DNA of 64,000 nt, from assembly GCA_018676675.1 (NCBI GenBank), contig JABHEG010000334.1, positions 1-64,000 on the forward strand. Reading direction: 5' to 3'. The DNA is from Lentisphaerota bacterium. GTDB lineage: Bacteria; Verrucomicrobiota; Lentisphaeria; Oligosphaerales; JABHEG01. Made by a program: the position numbers and the translations under genes. A model generated the notes under the pieces. That model saw only the letters and a list, made by a program, of their open reading frames with translations. It was not told the origin of the DNA and did not search any database. Shown here one piece after another: positions 33,579-43,453 of this stretch (its first letter is position 1; every line of letters starts with the position of its first letter).

Positions 33579-34700
33579 CTACTCTTCCCCACCAAATACA
33601 CGTCTCACCGCTTGAAGGTACCCATAGCCATACTCACGATCGGGTTGCAGGTAGCTGGTTTCCGTCCACTCGTTCCAGGCGTTGACAGTGACAAGCGGGT
33701 GCATATGCGGCCGCTCATCGACGAATTGCTTGAGCAGGCGAAGCCCCGCCTCGATATTGGCGGGTGTGTTTCCGCTGATGATGGCGGGATGCAGTTCTTT
33801 GAACCGGGCATTGCTGTCCCAGCCGACGGAAAGGTGGGGATAGTAGGGAATGTCTGTGATCGTCTCGATTTCCCGGTACTTGTCCAACGCCATCTCCACC
33901 AAGGCGGGGAAGTCGTTCTTGACGGGTAGGAAATGGCACCACTGGTAGTGGGTGACGCTATCGAACTCCAACTGTTTCAGGGCTTCGAACTGATTCACCA
34001 CCATGTCTCCGTCGACCCCCGAGTAGTTCTGGTTTCCTCCCCGCAACGTGCATTGCAGGTTCAGCCCTGACGCCCCGGCGCGTTCGACTTCCTTACGGAA
34101 CCAGCGGAGTGCCTTGCCTGTTTCCTCGATTCCGCCGAGACCACTGATCAGGTTGGCCAGGTCATAGATGCAGAAAACGGGTTCGCCGTCAATGGTGTAG
34201 TAGGACGGGTGCAGGAGATACCGATCAATGACCCGGTGACAGATCGTCTCGAAGTCTGTCCGATCAGTCCAGCCCTTGTAGAGCACGGTTGCGTGGTCAT
34301 CGGCGTTCCGGATGTCCCAGGCATACTTGACGTCATGGTTAGCCCACATCAGGAAGAACTTCACCCGATCGTTGTTCCTGGCTTTCAGGTAGCCTTCATT
34401 CAGGCAGCCTTCGAGAAACGGGCGTCGGTCGTACCAGTACCAGTCGTAGATGAAGACATTCACACTATGGTCGGCTGCTGCGCCGATCTGCATCTCCATG
34501 ACGTACGGATCGGCTTCGTTGAGGTATCCCCAGAGCGGCTCGTGCACAGCCCGATGTCCCTCGAACTTGGGGCGTGCCTGGCGCGCACGCTCCCATTCGC
34601 CCATGCGTTCCGGGAACGCCCACCGCATCTCCGGGGCGTCGCTGTATGCCGGCCAGACAAAGGCAGCTACATCGTAGTGGTTGGTTCCGTTCTGATTCAT
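33579..34700 (-). CDS. WbsX-like / GH99-type TIM-barrel protein
   Basis: The 373-residue protein resembles the glycosyltransferase WbsX (PF14307) family, whose fold is related to GH99 glycosidases. Supporting segments are AAFVWPAYSDAPEMRW at the N terminus, VFIYDWYWYDRRPFLEGCL, FLMWANHDVKYAWD, GEPVFCIYDL, and the family-typical ending NAWNEWTETSYLQPDREYG. GH99-like enzymes cleave alpha-mannosides, so a glycan-degrading role is at least as likely as transferase action. There is no signal peptide. ATG 34700 has AGGAG ten bases upstream; TTG 34706 is an alternative. It sits between SDR and oxidoreductase genes in a minus-strand operon. Confidence 0.82.
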   Translation of the reverse strand: MNQNGTNHYDVAAFVWPAYSDAPEMRWAFPERMGEWERARQARPKFEGHRAVHEPLWGYLNEADPYVMEMQIGAAADHSVNVFIYDWYWYDRRPFLEGCLNEGYLKARNNDRVKFFLMWANHDVKYAWDIRNADDHATVLYKGWTDRTDFETICHRVIDRYLLHPSYYTIDGEPVFCIYDLANLISGLGGIEETGKALRWFRKEVERAGASGLNLQCTLRGGNQNYSGVDGDMVVNQFEALKQLEFDSVTHYQWCHFLPVKNDFPALVEMALDKYREIETITDIPYYPHLSVGWDSNARFKELHPAIISGNTPANIEAGLRLLKQFVDERPHMHPLVTVNAWNEWTETSYLQPDREYGYGYLQAVRRVFGGEE

Positions 34701-34718
34701 GGTCAACTCACTCCTGTA

Positions 34719-35567
34719 TCAGGCATCAATCGGCCCGAAATTATACCTTGGCCTGTACCCGAGAAGTCGTTTGGCTTTCTCGATGGTATACCACTCGGCA
34801 TCCGGACCGATGGCCAAGTCGCCACTGAGAACAAGCGCCCCCGCCCCCGGGCAAGTCGCGTCCAATGTCCCAACGTGGTCCGCCCTGAAGGCTGAAGGAT
34901 CAACCCGGCTCAGAGGGGAGTCGGCTGTGATGATGAACACCTCGTGCCTCATGGCTTCGGGAGCACCCAATGCGAGAGCGTGTGCCTGAGCAACGTCGCG
35001 GACATCGACACAGGCAGTCAACAAGGCCACACTGCGTGGATCGTGCAGTTCCGCCGGGCGGATGCCGCCGGGGCGCAGAACGATGGTACTGATGCCATGC
35101 TGAGCTGTACTGTACCGACACATCTGTTCCCCAAGAAGCTTGGTTAGGCCATAGAGTTCTGCCGGCTCGCGCTCCATCTCCTCGTCCATCGGGAGGTAAG
35201 CCGCCGGAGGGGCGTGGTGCCCGTTCGCCCAGATTGATGACGTGAATACCACTCGTTTGACGCCGGCCCTGGCTGCCCCCTCAAGGACATTCTTGGTGCC
35301 CGTGACGTTGACCTCGAATCCCGTGTCATCGCCGAGCTCGGCCCACGCTTTGCCGTGGAGTGCGGCGACGTGGATCACTGCATCCATGCCGACGCACGCT
35401 TTTGCGACTTCCCCGGGATTGCGCAAGTCTCCCTGGATGAAGCGCAAGCCATCCCCGGGATCCTGCATCTCGAAATGAGCGACAGTGTACCGGTCCCTCA
35501 GCAGCGGGCCCAGCGTGCGCCCGACAAGGCCGCAACCGCCGGTGAGCAAGACATTCTTGATCTGCAC
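34719..35567 (-). CDS. NAD-dependent epimerase/dehydratase (extended SDR)
   Basis: The 282-residue protein has the extended SDR nucleotide motif TGGCGLVGRTLG, the Asp-rich GDLRNP segment, the catalytic Ser region FTSSIWANG and the YxxxK motif YGLTKLLGE. It should oxidise, epimerise or dehydrate a sugar or sugar acid using NAD(P). It resembles uronate-dehydrogenase-like members, but this is not certain. GTG 35567 has GGAG upstream. It is first in the minus-strand trio and ends 18 bases before the next gene. Together with the oxidoreductase at 32381 it suggests oxidative catabolism of an unusual sugar. Confidence 0.9.
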   Translation of the reverse strand: MQIKNVLLTGGCGLVGRTLGPLLRDRYTVAHFEMQDPGDGLRFIQGDLRNPGEVAKACVGMDAVIHVAALHGKAWAELGDDTGFEVNVTGTKNVLEGAARAGVKRVVFTSSIWANGHHAPPAAYLPMDEEMEREPAELYGLTKLLGEQMCRYSTAQHGISTIVLRPGGIRPAELHDPRSVALLTACVDVRDVAQAHALALGAPEAMRHEVFIITADSPLSRVDPSAFRADHVGTLDATCPGAGALVLSGDLAIGPDAEWYTIEKAKRLLGYRPRYNFGPIDA

Positions 35568-35976
35568 GGATCGATCTCCCCGAGTTGCGTGGAACGTCAG
35601 TGTCCGATGTCGTTCGGTGTCATCATCCAGCCGTTACCTTGTCCCAAGAACCGTGTAGCGCTACGTCACGGGACCACTATTGAGTCCATTTTCTGTGTTG
35701 CCCCGGTGGAGCCCCGTATCCTCGTTCGTCGTGAGGGCTCGCAGCGTTCTTCTGTCTTGTCGGCGTCCCTACGCATGCCCACGCGACTGCCGCTAGGTCT
35801 ACGTCGCTCAATACAGCGGACACACGCTCCATCGCGCCGTCTGGGGATAGTCCCTCAACCGCCCCGCTCCCCACTGCCGCTGACGGCGTGTCCTTCCCTG
35901 GAGCTTTGCATGGTCCCGACGGCAAAGTAGGGTAGGCACTTCCGAAACCCCACTCGCTGCGATGGAAGACAACCAA
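35568..35976. other. Divergent intergenic region with a compound palindrome
   Basis: No gene is supported in these 409 bases between the SDR operon and the heparinase gene. At 35641-35674 there is a compound palindrome: GTCCC and GGGAC at the ends, CCGTG/CACGG inside, and a perfect GTAGCGCTAC centre (35655-35664). It may be an operator controlling one or both operons, or a terminator relic. Confidence 0.4.
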
Positions 35977-38900
35977 ATGCTCGGTCTCACAATGATCGCA
36001 TTGCTGGTCACCGCCGCCCCTGCGGGGGCATCAACGAGAGACTTCCCCGAGTACACTCCCGTTGACCGTGAGATCACCGACCGGGCGCTTCTGGACGCCC
36101 TTGATTCCACAGGCCAAGCACTTGGTGCGGTCGTGGAAGCTCGGGAACGCAATGACCACGAGAGTGCTCGAGCCCTGCTTGCAGGGCACTTCAGGCAACG
36201 GCGCACGCCCGTTCTACCCAAGACCACCTTCCCCGGGGGGCACGCCGGAAACTCGATGGTTGTCGTCCAGGGCTCAAAAGCCCACCAGAAGGAAGCCGAC
36301 GAGAAATGGCTTCGGCACATCTACACAAGTCGTAACAATGACGAAGGGACTACCGAAACGTACCAGTTGGGGACGCCGGTCGACTGGTATGCCAACCCGA
36401 GCACGTGCTTCACGTGGATGATCTACCTCAACCAGCTCAACGTGGTCTCCAAGCTCGCGGGTGTGTGGCGGGACACGGGCGATGATCGCTATGCACTTGA
36501 AGCCGGACACTTGGTAGAGAGCTGGGTGAAACAATGCTGGCGCGGCTACTGCTATGTCCGCGACGGCAAGATGACGAACTCGGGAATGGAAGTCCGGAAC
36601 CGGCTCTGTAACTGCATCGCCGCCTATGATGTCCTGCGGACCTGCCCAGCCCTTACCCCTGAGATGCACATGGCGTTCTGGAAACTCTTCGTTTCCCATG
36701 CCCGGGATTTGGTTGAATGGGCTCCGGGAGGATCCCACAAGAACGCCCTGGTGGCGTATCCGGGACTTATTGCCGTGGCGGTCATGTTCCCCGAGTTTGC
36801 GGAGTCCGCAGATTGGATGGAGGCCGGGCTGCGTTCGCTGCGCGACAGCATTGTAGATCGGGTGACCCCTGAAGGAGCCTGGCACACCCACTCCACAGCA
36901 TACCAGTCGGTTCCATACGCGTGGTCCCTCCGTTCGCTCGAGCTTCTCCAGGCCAATTCCGACGAGAAAGAGACCAGTCCAACAGCAGACCTCATTCGCA
37001 TCCAGATAACCAGGATGATGGAGTTGCAGTTCCAGACCGCTCTCCCAAACGGCGGATGGCCGAACGTTGGGGACAGCTATGGTCGCCATGACTGGGGGTG
37101 CGCTCTCAGTTCCGTCCTCGATATGTATGTCTGGCTCCGCTTTAACGGCGACCAGCAGGTTCTCCTCAATCGCATTTCAGATCCGTATGAACGGATGCTT
37201 GCCGCTCTTGCAGCTGCAAAGGGAGCCGCCCTCCCCCTTCCCCTGGAGGCGTCTGTGGGGCTCACCGGCAGCGGCTACTACACCATGCGCAGCGGTTGGT
37301 CCGGCAGGCAACAGCGCTACCTGTACTTTGATCTGACCCCTCAAGCTTACGGACATGTCCACTACGATGCCGGTCATGTGGAAGCGTACGCATACGGGAA
37401 ACCTCTGGTAACTGACACAGGGGACTACTTTCTGGGATGGGGAGCTAGAACTGCCCTGCACAACACGATCGAGGTCGACGGTGGAATGCAGACGTGGGGG
37501 GCAGAAATGGTCCCCTGCGAGTGGTTGACGATGCCCTGGTTGGATGTCGCTGATGGGGCTCATTGTGGATATAGTCATCGCGGCATTACCCACCGTCGGA
37601 AAGTGCTCTTTGTCAAAGGTGATATGGATGGCTTTACCGACTATTGGCTCCTCACCGACCTGCTCACCGGCACGGGAGAGCATACGTATGAGCAGTTTTT
37701 CCATTTGGCCGGTCCCGATCCGGTCACGTCACCAACGGTCGACCTCGACCCAGAAACGCTGGTAGCCAGCACATCACATGCAAACACCGCAAACGTCACC
37801 GTCATTCCAGCCTGTCTGGACGGACTGCAGGGCAGTTTTTTCGAGCCGATCGAGTCAGACATGGACCCCAAAGCCAAAACGGAACGAGCCGCAATGCTAG
37901 GGTGGATGGTCAGCACGGGAACGTTCCAGCGCATCCCATCCCCTGCCCTGGTCTACCAGCGAACCGGTGTCCCACCACAGAGCTACCACACGATGCTGCT
38001 GCCGACGCCAACAGGAGCTCATGCCACCGCAACCCTCGACCTCCTCCCAGTGACCCGAGCTGGTGTTGCCATGCCGACGCACGAAGCGGCTGGATTGCGT
38101 TGCAGTGTAGCTCTGACCAGACGGGTACACGCGTCGGCGGAAACTGATTTGGACTTTGGCCCAAATCTGGCCCGAGGGTGTCCTGCTATTGCCAGCATAA
38201 ACACTGGTTCCTTCGGTACCGCCGCCGGGGCGCGGTTGACCGATGGTGCGCGGGCTCCGAACACGGTCGGCGGTGGCGCAAGCTCAAGCCCTTATCAGCC
38301 TGGGGTGCCATTGACGGCTGAGTTCGTGATCGATCTCGGCAAGAAGACGGCCGTGAATCACCTGATTGTCCACGACGGTATTTGGAATGGATCCAAGACG
38401 CTCTACCCCGCGTCCGCTATGCGGATTCGGCACGCCGTCCTTGAGGGTGCTTGGACGGATCTGGTGTCCGCTCAACAAGTTCGAAAGGAACCCTATGCGG
38501 TACACGTGCGCCTCGAAACTGCTGTGGTTGCACGCTGGATCGCTGTGTCTGTTGATCGCCCCGAAGGAGGCCGAATTGCTGTCCGTGAGATTGAGGCCTA
38601 CCGCGTTGCGGATGCCGAGCGCACTCGTATCAAGGCCCTGCAGGCGCAAACGGTCACCGAGCGCTGGAGCGACGTGATACTTGTCTCTCACAGCACACCG
38701 GTGATGACCAGGTACGGAGACTTCACGTTCGATGGACAGTTTGCCGTTCTGCGCTATGATGGGGGAGGACAGCTCACCAAAATGTCCTGCGTGCGAGGCA
38801 CGACCCTGATGCAGGGAAGCAAGACGGTTATCAGCACAGACACGATCCGCGACCTCGTGACCGCTACATGGAGCAACGGTCTGCTTCGCCTCGAAGGCCC

Positions 38901-39306
38901 GGCTTGCGAGGGTGTGAAGATCGCGACCGGGAGCGCGATCGAGATCGCTGTCGCAGGACACAAGATTCCCTGCAGGCCCGAGGACGTCTTGCAGATCCCC
39001 GTGTCACAGTCGCCTCAACTCACTATCAACGATGCAAATGTCGAACTCCACCCTCCTCAGAAGGGGCTCGCGGGAGGCCAGCCATGGGCTACAATGACCT
39101 GGCACACAGACTCCCCAGCCACCTCTCAAGTCGAGTTCAGGTCCACAGAAGGACCACTGCGCCGCACACCGTTTCTGCCCCACTTGACTCGATCGCATAG
39201 CTGCCGAGTCGACTTCCTGCTGCCTGACCATACCTATGAGTTCACTGCCATCTCCTGCTCCCCGTCCGGGGCCCGAACCACACACCCCATTCCGTCCGAG
39301 CCGTGA
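35977..39306 (+). CDS. Exported heparinase II/III-family lyase with inserted discoidin (F5/8 type C) domain
   Basis: The protein (1109 residues) begins with a signal peptide MLGLTMIALLVTAAPAGA. An alpha/alpha-toroid follows as in alginate/heparinase lyases (FTWMIYLNQLNVVSKLAGVW, NALVAYPGLIAVA, EGAWHTHSTAYQSVPYAW), then the heparinase II/III beta-sandwich with YGHVHYDAGHVEAYAYGK and VTDTGDYFL. Within the C-terminal half, about 729-881 form a discoidin-like carbohydrate-binding domain (LTDGARAPNTVGG, AEFVIDLGKKTAVNHLIVHD), after which heparinase-type sequence resumes (WSDVILVSHSTPV, GDFTFDGQFAVLRYD). It should cleave uronate-containing polysaccharides by beta-elimination outside the cytoplasm. 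ATG 35977 has GGAAG upstream; ATG 35962 is an alternative. Confidence 0.87.
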   Translation: MLGLTMIALLVTAAPAGASTRDFPEYTPVDREITDRALLDALDSTGQALGAVVEARERNDHESARALLAGHFRQRRTPVLPKTTFPGGHAGNSMVVVQGSKAHQKEADEKWLRHIYTSRNNDEGTTETYQLGTPVDWYANPSTCFTWMIYLNQLNVVSKLAGVWRDTGDDRYALEAGHLVESWVKQCWRGYCYVRDGKMTNSGMEVRNRLCNCIAAYDVLRTCPALTPEMHMAFWKLFVSHARDLVEWAPGGSHKNALVAYPGLIAVAVMFPEFAESADWMEAGLRSLRDSIVDRVTPEGAWHTHSTAYQSVPYAWSLRSLELLQANSDEKETSPTADLIRIQITRMMELQFQTALPNGGWPNVGDSYGRHDWGCALSSVLDMYVWLRFNGDQQVLLNRISDPYERMLAALAAAKGAALPLPLEASVGLTGSGYYTMRSGWSGRQQRYLYFDLTPQAYGHVHYDAGHVEAYAYGKPLVTDTGDYFLGWGARTALHNTIEVDGGMQTWGAEMVPCEWLTMPWLDVADGAHCGYSHRGITHRRKVLFVKGDMDGFTDYWLLTDLLTGTGEHTYEQFFHLAGPDPVTSPTVDLDPETLVASTSHANTANVTVIPACLDGLQGSFFEPIESDMDPKAKTERAAMLGWMVSTGTFQRIPSPALVYQRTGVPPQSYHTMLLPTPTGAHATATLDLLPVTRAGVAMPTHEAAGLRCSVALTRRVHASAETDLDFGPNLARGCPAIASINTGSFGTAAGARLTDGARAPNTVGGGASSSPYQPGVPLTAEFVIDLGKKTAVNHLIVHDGIWNGSKTLYPASAMRIRHAVLEGAWTDLVSAQQVRKEPYAVHVRLETAVVARWIAVSVDRPEGGRIAVREIEAYRVADAERTRIKALQAQTVTERWSDVILVSHSTPVMTRYGDFTFDGQFAVLRYDGGGQLTKMSCVRGTTLMQGSKTVISTDTIRDLVTATWSNGLLRLEGPACEGVKIATGSAIEIAVAGHKIPCRPEDVLQIPVSQSPQLTINDANVELHPPQKGLAGGQPWATMTWHTDSPATSQVEFRSTEGPLRRTPFLPHLTRSHSCRVDFLLPDHTYEFTAISCSPSGARTTHPIPSEP

Positions 39307-39354
39307 CCAACGGGAGCGGTCGTCCTGAACGCGACTCCGGCAGGGCCTACCTCG

Positions 39355-39403
39355 CTCACTACAAACGAGCCCCCGTCCCCAGCACAAAAGCGTTCGTAGT
39401 GAG
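39355..39403. repeat. Imperfect palindrome after the heparinase gene
   Basis: CTCACTACAAACG (39355-39367) and CGTTCGTAGTGAG (39391-39403) are inverted copies with one mismatch, separated by 23 bases, and weaker pairing continues a few bases outward. It could be a terminator for the lyase gene, but no T-run follows. Its look is that of a REP-type unit; only one copy is seen here. Confidence 0.4.
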
Positions 39404-39556
39404 GCTCGTAGCGCGGCGGAGTGCCGTTCTCCCTGTCCTCCCGGTACTCCTGAACGAGGGTCCCCCTCAAACCCACTCGACATCTGCACTCGGTGGAGTC
39501 AAAGTGTAGCAGAACCAATTCCTTGAGCACATCTCCCATCCCGGAGGCTACATACC

Positions 39557-41122
39557 GTGGAAATGCGAACCGTGTGGAGCGTCACCATTGCGTTGATCAT
39601 GGGGACACAGTCTCGGGGGCAGGACACGGTCTTCCCCGCAGAGTCGGGGACCATTCCGGTGGCCGGCTGGGATGTCGTGCCACACCAGATCATCCGCGAG
39701 CCCTTCCTTGCAGGTGTGGTGGCATTTCATGAGACGTCAGTCTCCGTGCAGTTCGGGGTCCGCTCGGGCAGCAACCCACTCCCCAAACTCGCACGCAATG
39801 TAGCCGCACCATCGCTCAACCCGCGAACCGGGGTGTGGGAGTACGTATTCAAGGTCGATCCCCGGCAGGTCCCCGCCGGCCCAATTCACCTCACAGCCGT
39901 GTGCATCCCCGAAGGCAACGGCAACCGCCCGATTACATTGCCTGAGCTGCCGCTCCACGCTGCCCCAGCGCCCACACCACCCGCCGCCCCTATCCACGTT
40001 GACGCAATTGCAGGAAACGATACCGCCACGGGGACCCGAGATGGTCCAGTGAGAACTCTTGCCGCGGGCATCAGGAAGGCAGGTGATGGCGGAACGGTGC
40101 TGTTGGCTCCCGGAACGTACTCCCCCGACAAACTTCGTGGCGGCAAGAGCCGGGAGTATTGGACCACAATCCAGCCTGCCGAAGGCGCTACCCGTGATGA
40201 GGTCCGGGTTGGCCGGGGACGCCCGGGCATGGACAAGCTGCGATTTCGGAACGTTGCGTTCGTGGTCGATGTGAAGAGCGCCAAGTACTACCCCATCCTC
40301 TCCGGAGAGAATGGCATGACAGAAGTCTGGCTGGACAATTGCGAAATCCGCAACCTGCAGGGCCGCTGGGCCGGCGGCGTCGTGATGTTCGGGAATCGGT
40401 ATCGCGCATATGTCACGGGCGGAGTGACCACCGAGATCCGCCGTGGGCCGGGTGCCGTTCTCATGCGAGACCATCGGATCGTCAAGATCGCCGAGGATGT
40501 ATTCACAGACTCAAAAGTGGTCATCAATTCCAGTGCTGATGGCGTCGATGCCGGCCCCACCGGTGGGCATGCTGACTTCCACCAGTCGCATGTTGGCAAG
40601 AAGACCCAGTTCAAAAGTGGCGTCATCCTCTACAACTGCAGCGGAGTCAACTGTAAAGCGCAGGGCTTCTTCGGACACAACTTGAAGGACTCTGCGTTCG
40701 TCAACTGCCTCTTCGAGAAGACGCCGGACGTTCCCATGCTTTCACAGTACAGCGGGATGCTTGACCATGTGCTTTTTCTGCATTTGACGCTCCCCAATCA
40801 AAGCTGGCTCTGGCGAGGGGGCCTCAGGTCACGCAACTGCTTCATGCTGAACTGCATCCTGCCCGGCATGAGCACCCACAGCAAAGAAGGGGCGGATGTG
40901 AGCGGTGTCTCCATCAGGTCAAATCACTTCCTGAGGCCAGGGCGAGGAATGGGGACGGACATCAGCGAGGGAGATCCCGGATTTGCTGCCCCGGGGAAAG
41001 CGGACTACCGACTTTCGCCGGAGAGTTCCCTTTGTGGGGCCGGGCGCCCGCTTCCCTGTGTCCCCGTGAACGCCGCGGGAGAGGCCTGGCCGGACGGAAA
41101 GCCGAACCGGGGCTGCTTCTAA
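39557..41122 (+). CDS. Exported right-handed parallel beta-helix protein
   Basis: The 521-residue protein has a short signal-type N terminus (MRTVWSVTIALIMGTQSRGQ after the GTG start), a beta-sandwich domain up to about 135, and a beta-helix start resembling pectate-lyase-superfamily proteins: HVDAIAGNDTATGTRDGPVR, TLAAGIRKAGDGGTVLLAPG, then repeated short strands with N-C-x-I/F patterns (WLDNCEIRNLQG, SGVNCKAQGFFGHN, FVNCLFEKT). Catalytic residues cannot be placed, so it may bind or cleave polysaccharide. GGAGG (39543-39547) precedes GTG 39557 by 9 bases; ATG 39563 is an alternative. It follows the lyase gene on the same strand. Confidence 0.82.
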   Translation: MEMRTVWSVTIALIMGTQSRGQDTVFPAESGTIPVAGWDVVPHQIIREPFLAGVVAFHETSVSVQFGVRSGSNPLPKLARNVAAPSLNPRTGVWEYVFKVDPRQVPAGPIHLTAVCIPEGNGNRPITLPELPLHAAPAPTPPAAPIHVDAIAGNDTATGTRDGPVRTLAAGIRKAGDGGTVLLAPGTYSPDKLRGGKSREYWTTIQPAEGATRDEVRVGRGRPGMDKLRFRNVAFVVDVKSAKYYPILSGENGMTEVWLDNCEIRNLQGRWAGGVVMFGNRYRAYVTGGVTTEIRRGPGAVLMRDHRIVKIAEDVFTDSKVVINSSADGVDAGPTGGHADFHQSHVGKKTQFKSGVILYNCSGVNCKAQGFFGHNLKDSAFVNCLFEKTPDVPMLSQYSGMLDHVLFLHLTLPNQSWLWRGGLRSRNCFMLNCILPGMSTHSKEGADVSGVSIRSNHFLRPGRGMGTDISEGDPGFAAPGKADYRLSPESSLCGAGRPLPCVPVNAAGEAWPDGKPNRGCF

Positions 41123-41155
41123 CTGACGCGAACGAGCCCGGAGTTCTCCCAGACC

Positions 41156-43453
41156 ATGTTCGAACGCTACACGCGCATTATCATCCGCCTGCGCTACGTC
41201 CTGCTCCCCGCCTGGATGCTGCTGGTCGGTTTGTCTGTTTCCCAGTTCCCAAAGCTCCGTTTCGACACCTCCATCCACCCGTTGCTTGAGGCCTCACAGG
41301 AGCAACGCCTGGCGGTCAAGGACTTCCGGCGGGCCCTTCCGCCGCTCGCCGCCAACTTCATCTGTGCAGTTGAGTGGCCGCGCGAAGTTGGTCAGAACGA
41401 ACTGGATGCCTTGGCAAGCTTCGAAGACTGCGCCCGGGAGCACGACGCATCGGGGCGTGTGCTCTCCCTCGGTTCCATATCTGTCTGCCGAGCAGTGGAC
41501 GGTCTCCCAACGCAATGCCTGTTTCGGGAAGATGGGACAGATGACAGCGCTCTGCAGCGGGTCCGTCGCCATCCTCTTCTTGCCCGATGGTTGCTTTCGA
41601 AAGACGGCAGGGCCGCCGTCGTCCTCATCCATTTGAAGAAGCGGGAAAGAGTGGCCAGTCTGAGGGCCCACTTGGAGGGACATGCTCCTCCTGGTTCCAC
41701 GTTGCGTTTCTTCGCGGGACATCTGGTCGCTGAGACCATTCGGGAGACGATGCTTGGGGACATGAAACGCGGCCTGATCGCTGAAGTTGTCCTGGTAGCC
41801 TTGGCCACGATCCTCCTTTTCCGTACCGCACGAGGCGTGCTTGTCTCAATGGCCGCCCCACTGTCGGCACTGTTCTTCTTTTTGGCCCTCACCACGCGCT
41901 TGGGGGCAATCTCAATCATCGAGATTGCTGTTCCAGGCCTTATTCTGGTGATCGGTCTCTGCGATGCCATTCACATTGTCTGCGCGTTTGAGGAAGCCAT
42001 CGGCGAGACCGCCACCCGCCATGATGCGGTCATTCTTGCCATGGAGCGTGTGGGACACGCCTGTTTCTGGACCTCTGCAACGACCGCCATCGGCTTTCTC
42101 TCTCTGCTCACAACCGAGCACGCGGCCGTTCGGGAGCTGGCCAAGGTCGCCGGGATTGGGGTCGGGATCGCTTTCCTCACCGTGGTGACTGTGGTGCCGT
42201 TGCTACTCTGTCTTTGGCCGGTTCGTCACGCGGCCCCGGCGGCAGGCTGGCTTCACGCTGTGACGCAAGCGCTGCGCAGCAGACGGGCGTATGTAGCCGG
42301 ACTTGCCCTACTGGGGCTGTCCCTTCTTGGACTCCCTCGCTTGGTCATTGATTCCCGCTGGCTCGAGGAACTCCCGGCGGATCGAGAGATCGTTCAGACG
42401 ATGCGGTGGTACGAGAACCGCATCAGCGGGTTGCTCAGTATCGAGATGCATGTCACAGGTCACCTTGGGGAACCGGCGACCATCCGGGCGCTCACCAAGC
42501 TCGAGGAGCGTGTATGTCGGCAGCCGGATGTGACACGGGTGGAGTCCTACACACTGTGGGTGCGCGAGCTCGTTGGGAACGACAACACTCCGGTTACAGA
42601 CGAGGACCTGGCGCTGGGGGGCGAGATCTTACAGCATCTCAAACCGGAGCTCTTTCCCCGTCACCTGGTCACCCCCGAGCTGAACGAAGCGCGGATCGTC
42701 TTTTCCGCCCGGGATATGAGCACACAGAAGTACCTGGATCTGAAGCGTGTCCTTGAGGAGTTGACTGTCGGTCTTCCTGCAGGCGTTACGGCCGAGGTCG
42801 CGGGTTACGGCCGCATGGCGCATGAAAGCAGCCGGTTGATCGTGACGACGATTCTGCGTGGCTTCGTCCTGACTCTTGCCGCCGTATGCCTGCTCATCGG
42901 TCTCACCTTCCGGTCCTGGCGGCTGTGCCTCATCGCCGTGTTGCCCAATGCTATCCCCATCGTCTGCGCTCTGGGACTGACCGGTTGGCTTGGGATCAAT
43001 CTGCGAGTAGGTGTGGTCATGGTGTTCTGTGTCGGCGTAGGGCTGGCAGTAGACGACACCATCCACCTCTTGACTCGCTTTGTGGATGAATCCAGACAAC
43101 ACGGAGAACTCTCCGTTCAGGAACGGGTTGCGAACGCTCTGCGCAGCACGGGAAGCGCCCTGTTTGTCACTTCCGCCGTTCTCTTCCTGGCGGTGCTCTG
43201 CCATCTTCCGGCAGACTTCCGTTCTCTCCGCGACACCGGCATCATTCTCGCCACCATCGTGGCCGTCGCGTATATCGCCGACGTTGTCCTCCTTCCACAT
43301 CTCCTTATCCGTTTCCTCAGGGACACGACATGGGGAAAGGGTAAGCACCGAAGCGTTGAACGGCGTCGTGGAAAGCCAGAACACTCTCCCACGGGACCTC
43401 CTCTGTCAGCCCATGGCAGGGAGCAGCAATGTAGCCACCGCCAGGAGCCATGA
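41156..43453 (+). CDS. MMPL/RND-family transporter
   Basis: The 765-residue membrane protein has the RND/MMPL plan of two repeated halves, each with an external domain followed by about five transmembrane helices. The first helix is at 11-30; helix bundles are at about 205-350 (LIAEVVLVALATILLFRTA, AVPGLILVIGLCDAIHIV) and 565-720 (GFVLTLAAVCLLIGLTF, GLAVDDTIHLLTRF). The paired DAIHIV and DDTIHLL segments are the typical internal repeat. It should use the proton gradient to export lipids or hydrophobic compounds. The last 40 residues are not RND-like and overlap the convergent UroD-type gene by 137 bases. ATG 41156 is the start. Confidence 0.87.
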   Translation: MFERYTRIIIRLRYVLLPAWMLLVGLSVSQFPKLRFDTSIHPLLEASQEQRLAVKDFRRALPPLAANFICAVEWPREVGQNELDALASFEDCAREHDASGRVLSLGSISVCRAVDGLPTQCLFREDGTDDSALQRVRRHPLLARWLLSKDGRAAVVLIHLKKRERVASLRAHLEGHAPPGSTLRFFAGHLVAETIRETMLGDMKRGLIAEVVLVALATILLFRTARGVLVSMAAPLSALFFFLALTTRLGAISIIEIAVPGLILVIGLCDAIHIVCAFEEAIGETATRHDAVILAMERVGHACFWTSATTAIGFLSLLTTEHAAVRELAKVAGIGVGIAFLTVVTVVPLLLCLWPVRHAAPAAGWLHAVTQALRSRRAYVAGLALLGLSLLGLPRLVIDSRWLEELPADREIVQTMRWYENRISGLLSIEMHVTGHLGEPATIRALTKLEERVCRQPDVTRVESYTLWVRELVGNDNTPVTDEDLALGGEILQHLKPELFPRHLVTPELNEARIVFSARDMSTQKYLDLKRVLEELTVGLPAGVTAEVAGYGRMAHESSRLIVTTILRGFVLTLAAVCLLIGLTFRSWRLCLIAVLPNAIPIVCALGLTGWLGINLRVGVVMVFCVGVGLAVDDTIHLLTRFVDESRQHGELSVQERVANALRSTGSALFVTSAVLFLAVLCHLPADFRSLRDTGIILATIVAVAYIADVVLLPHLLIRFLRDTTWGKGKHRSVERRRGKPEHSPTGPPLSAHGREQQCSHRQEP

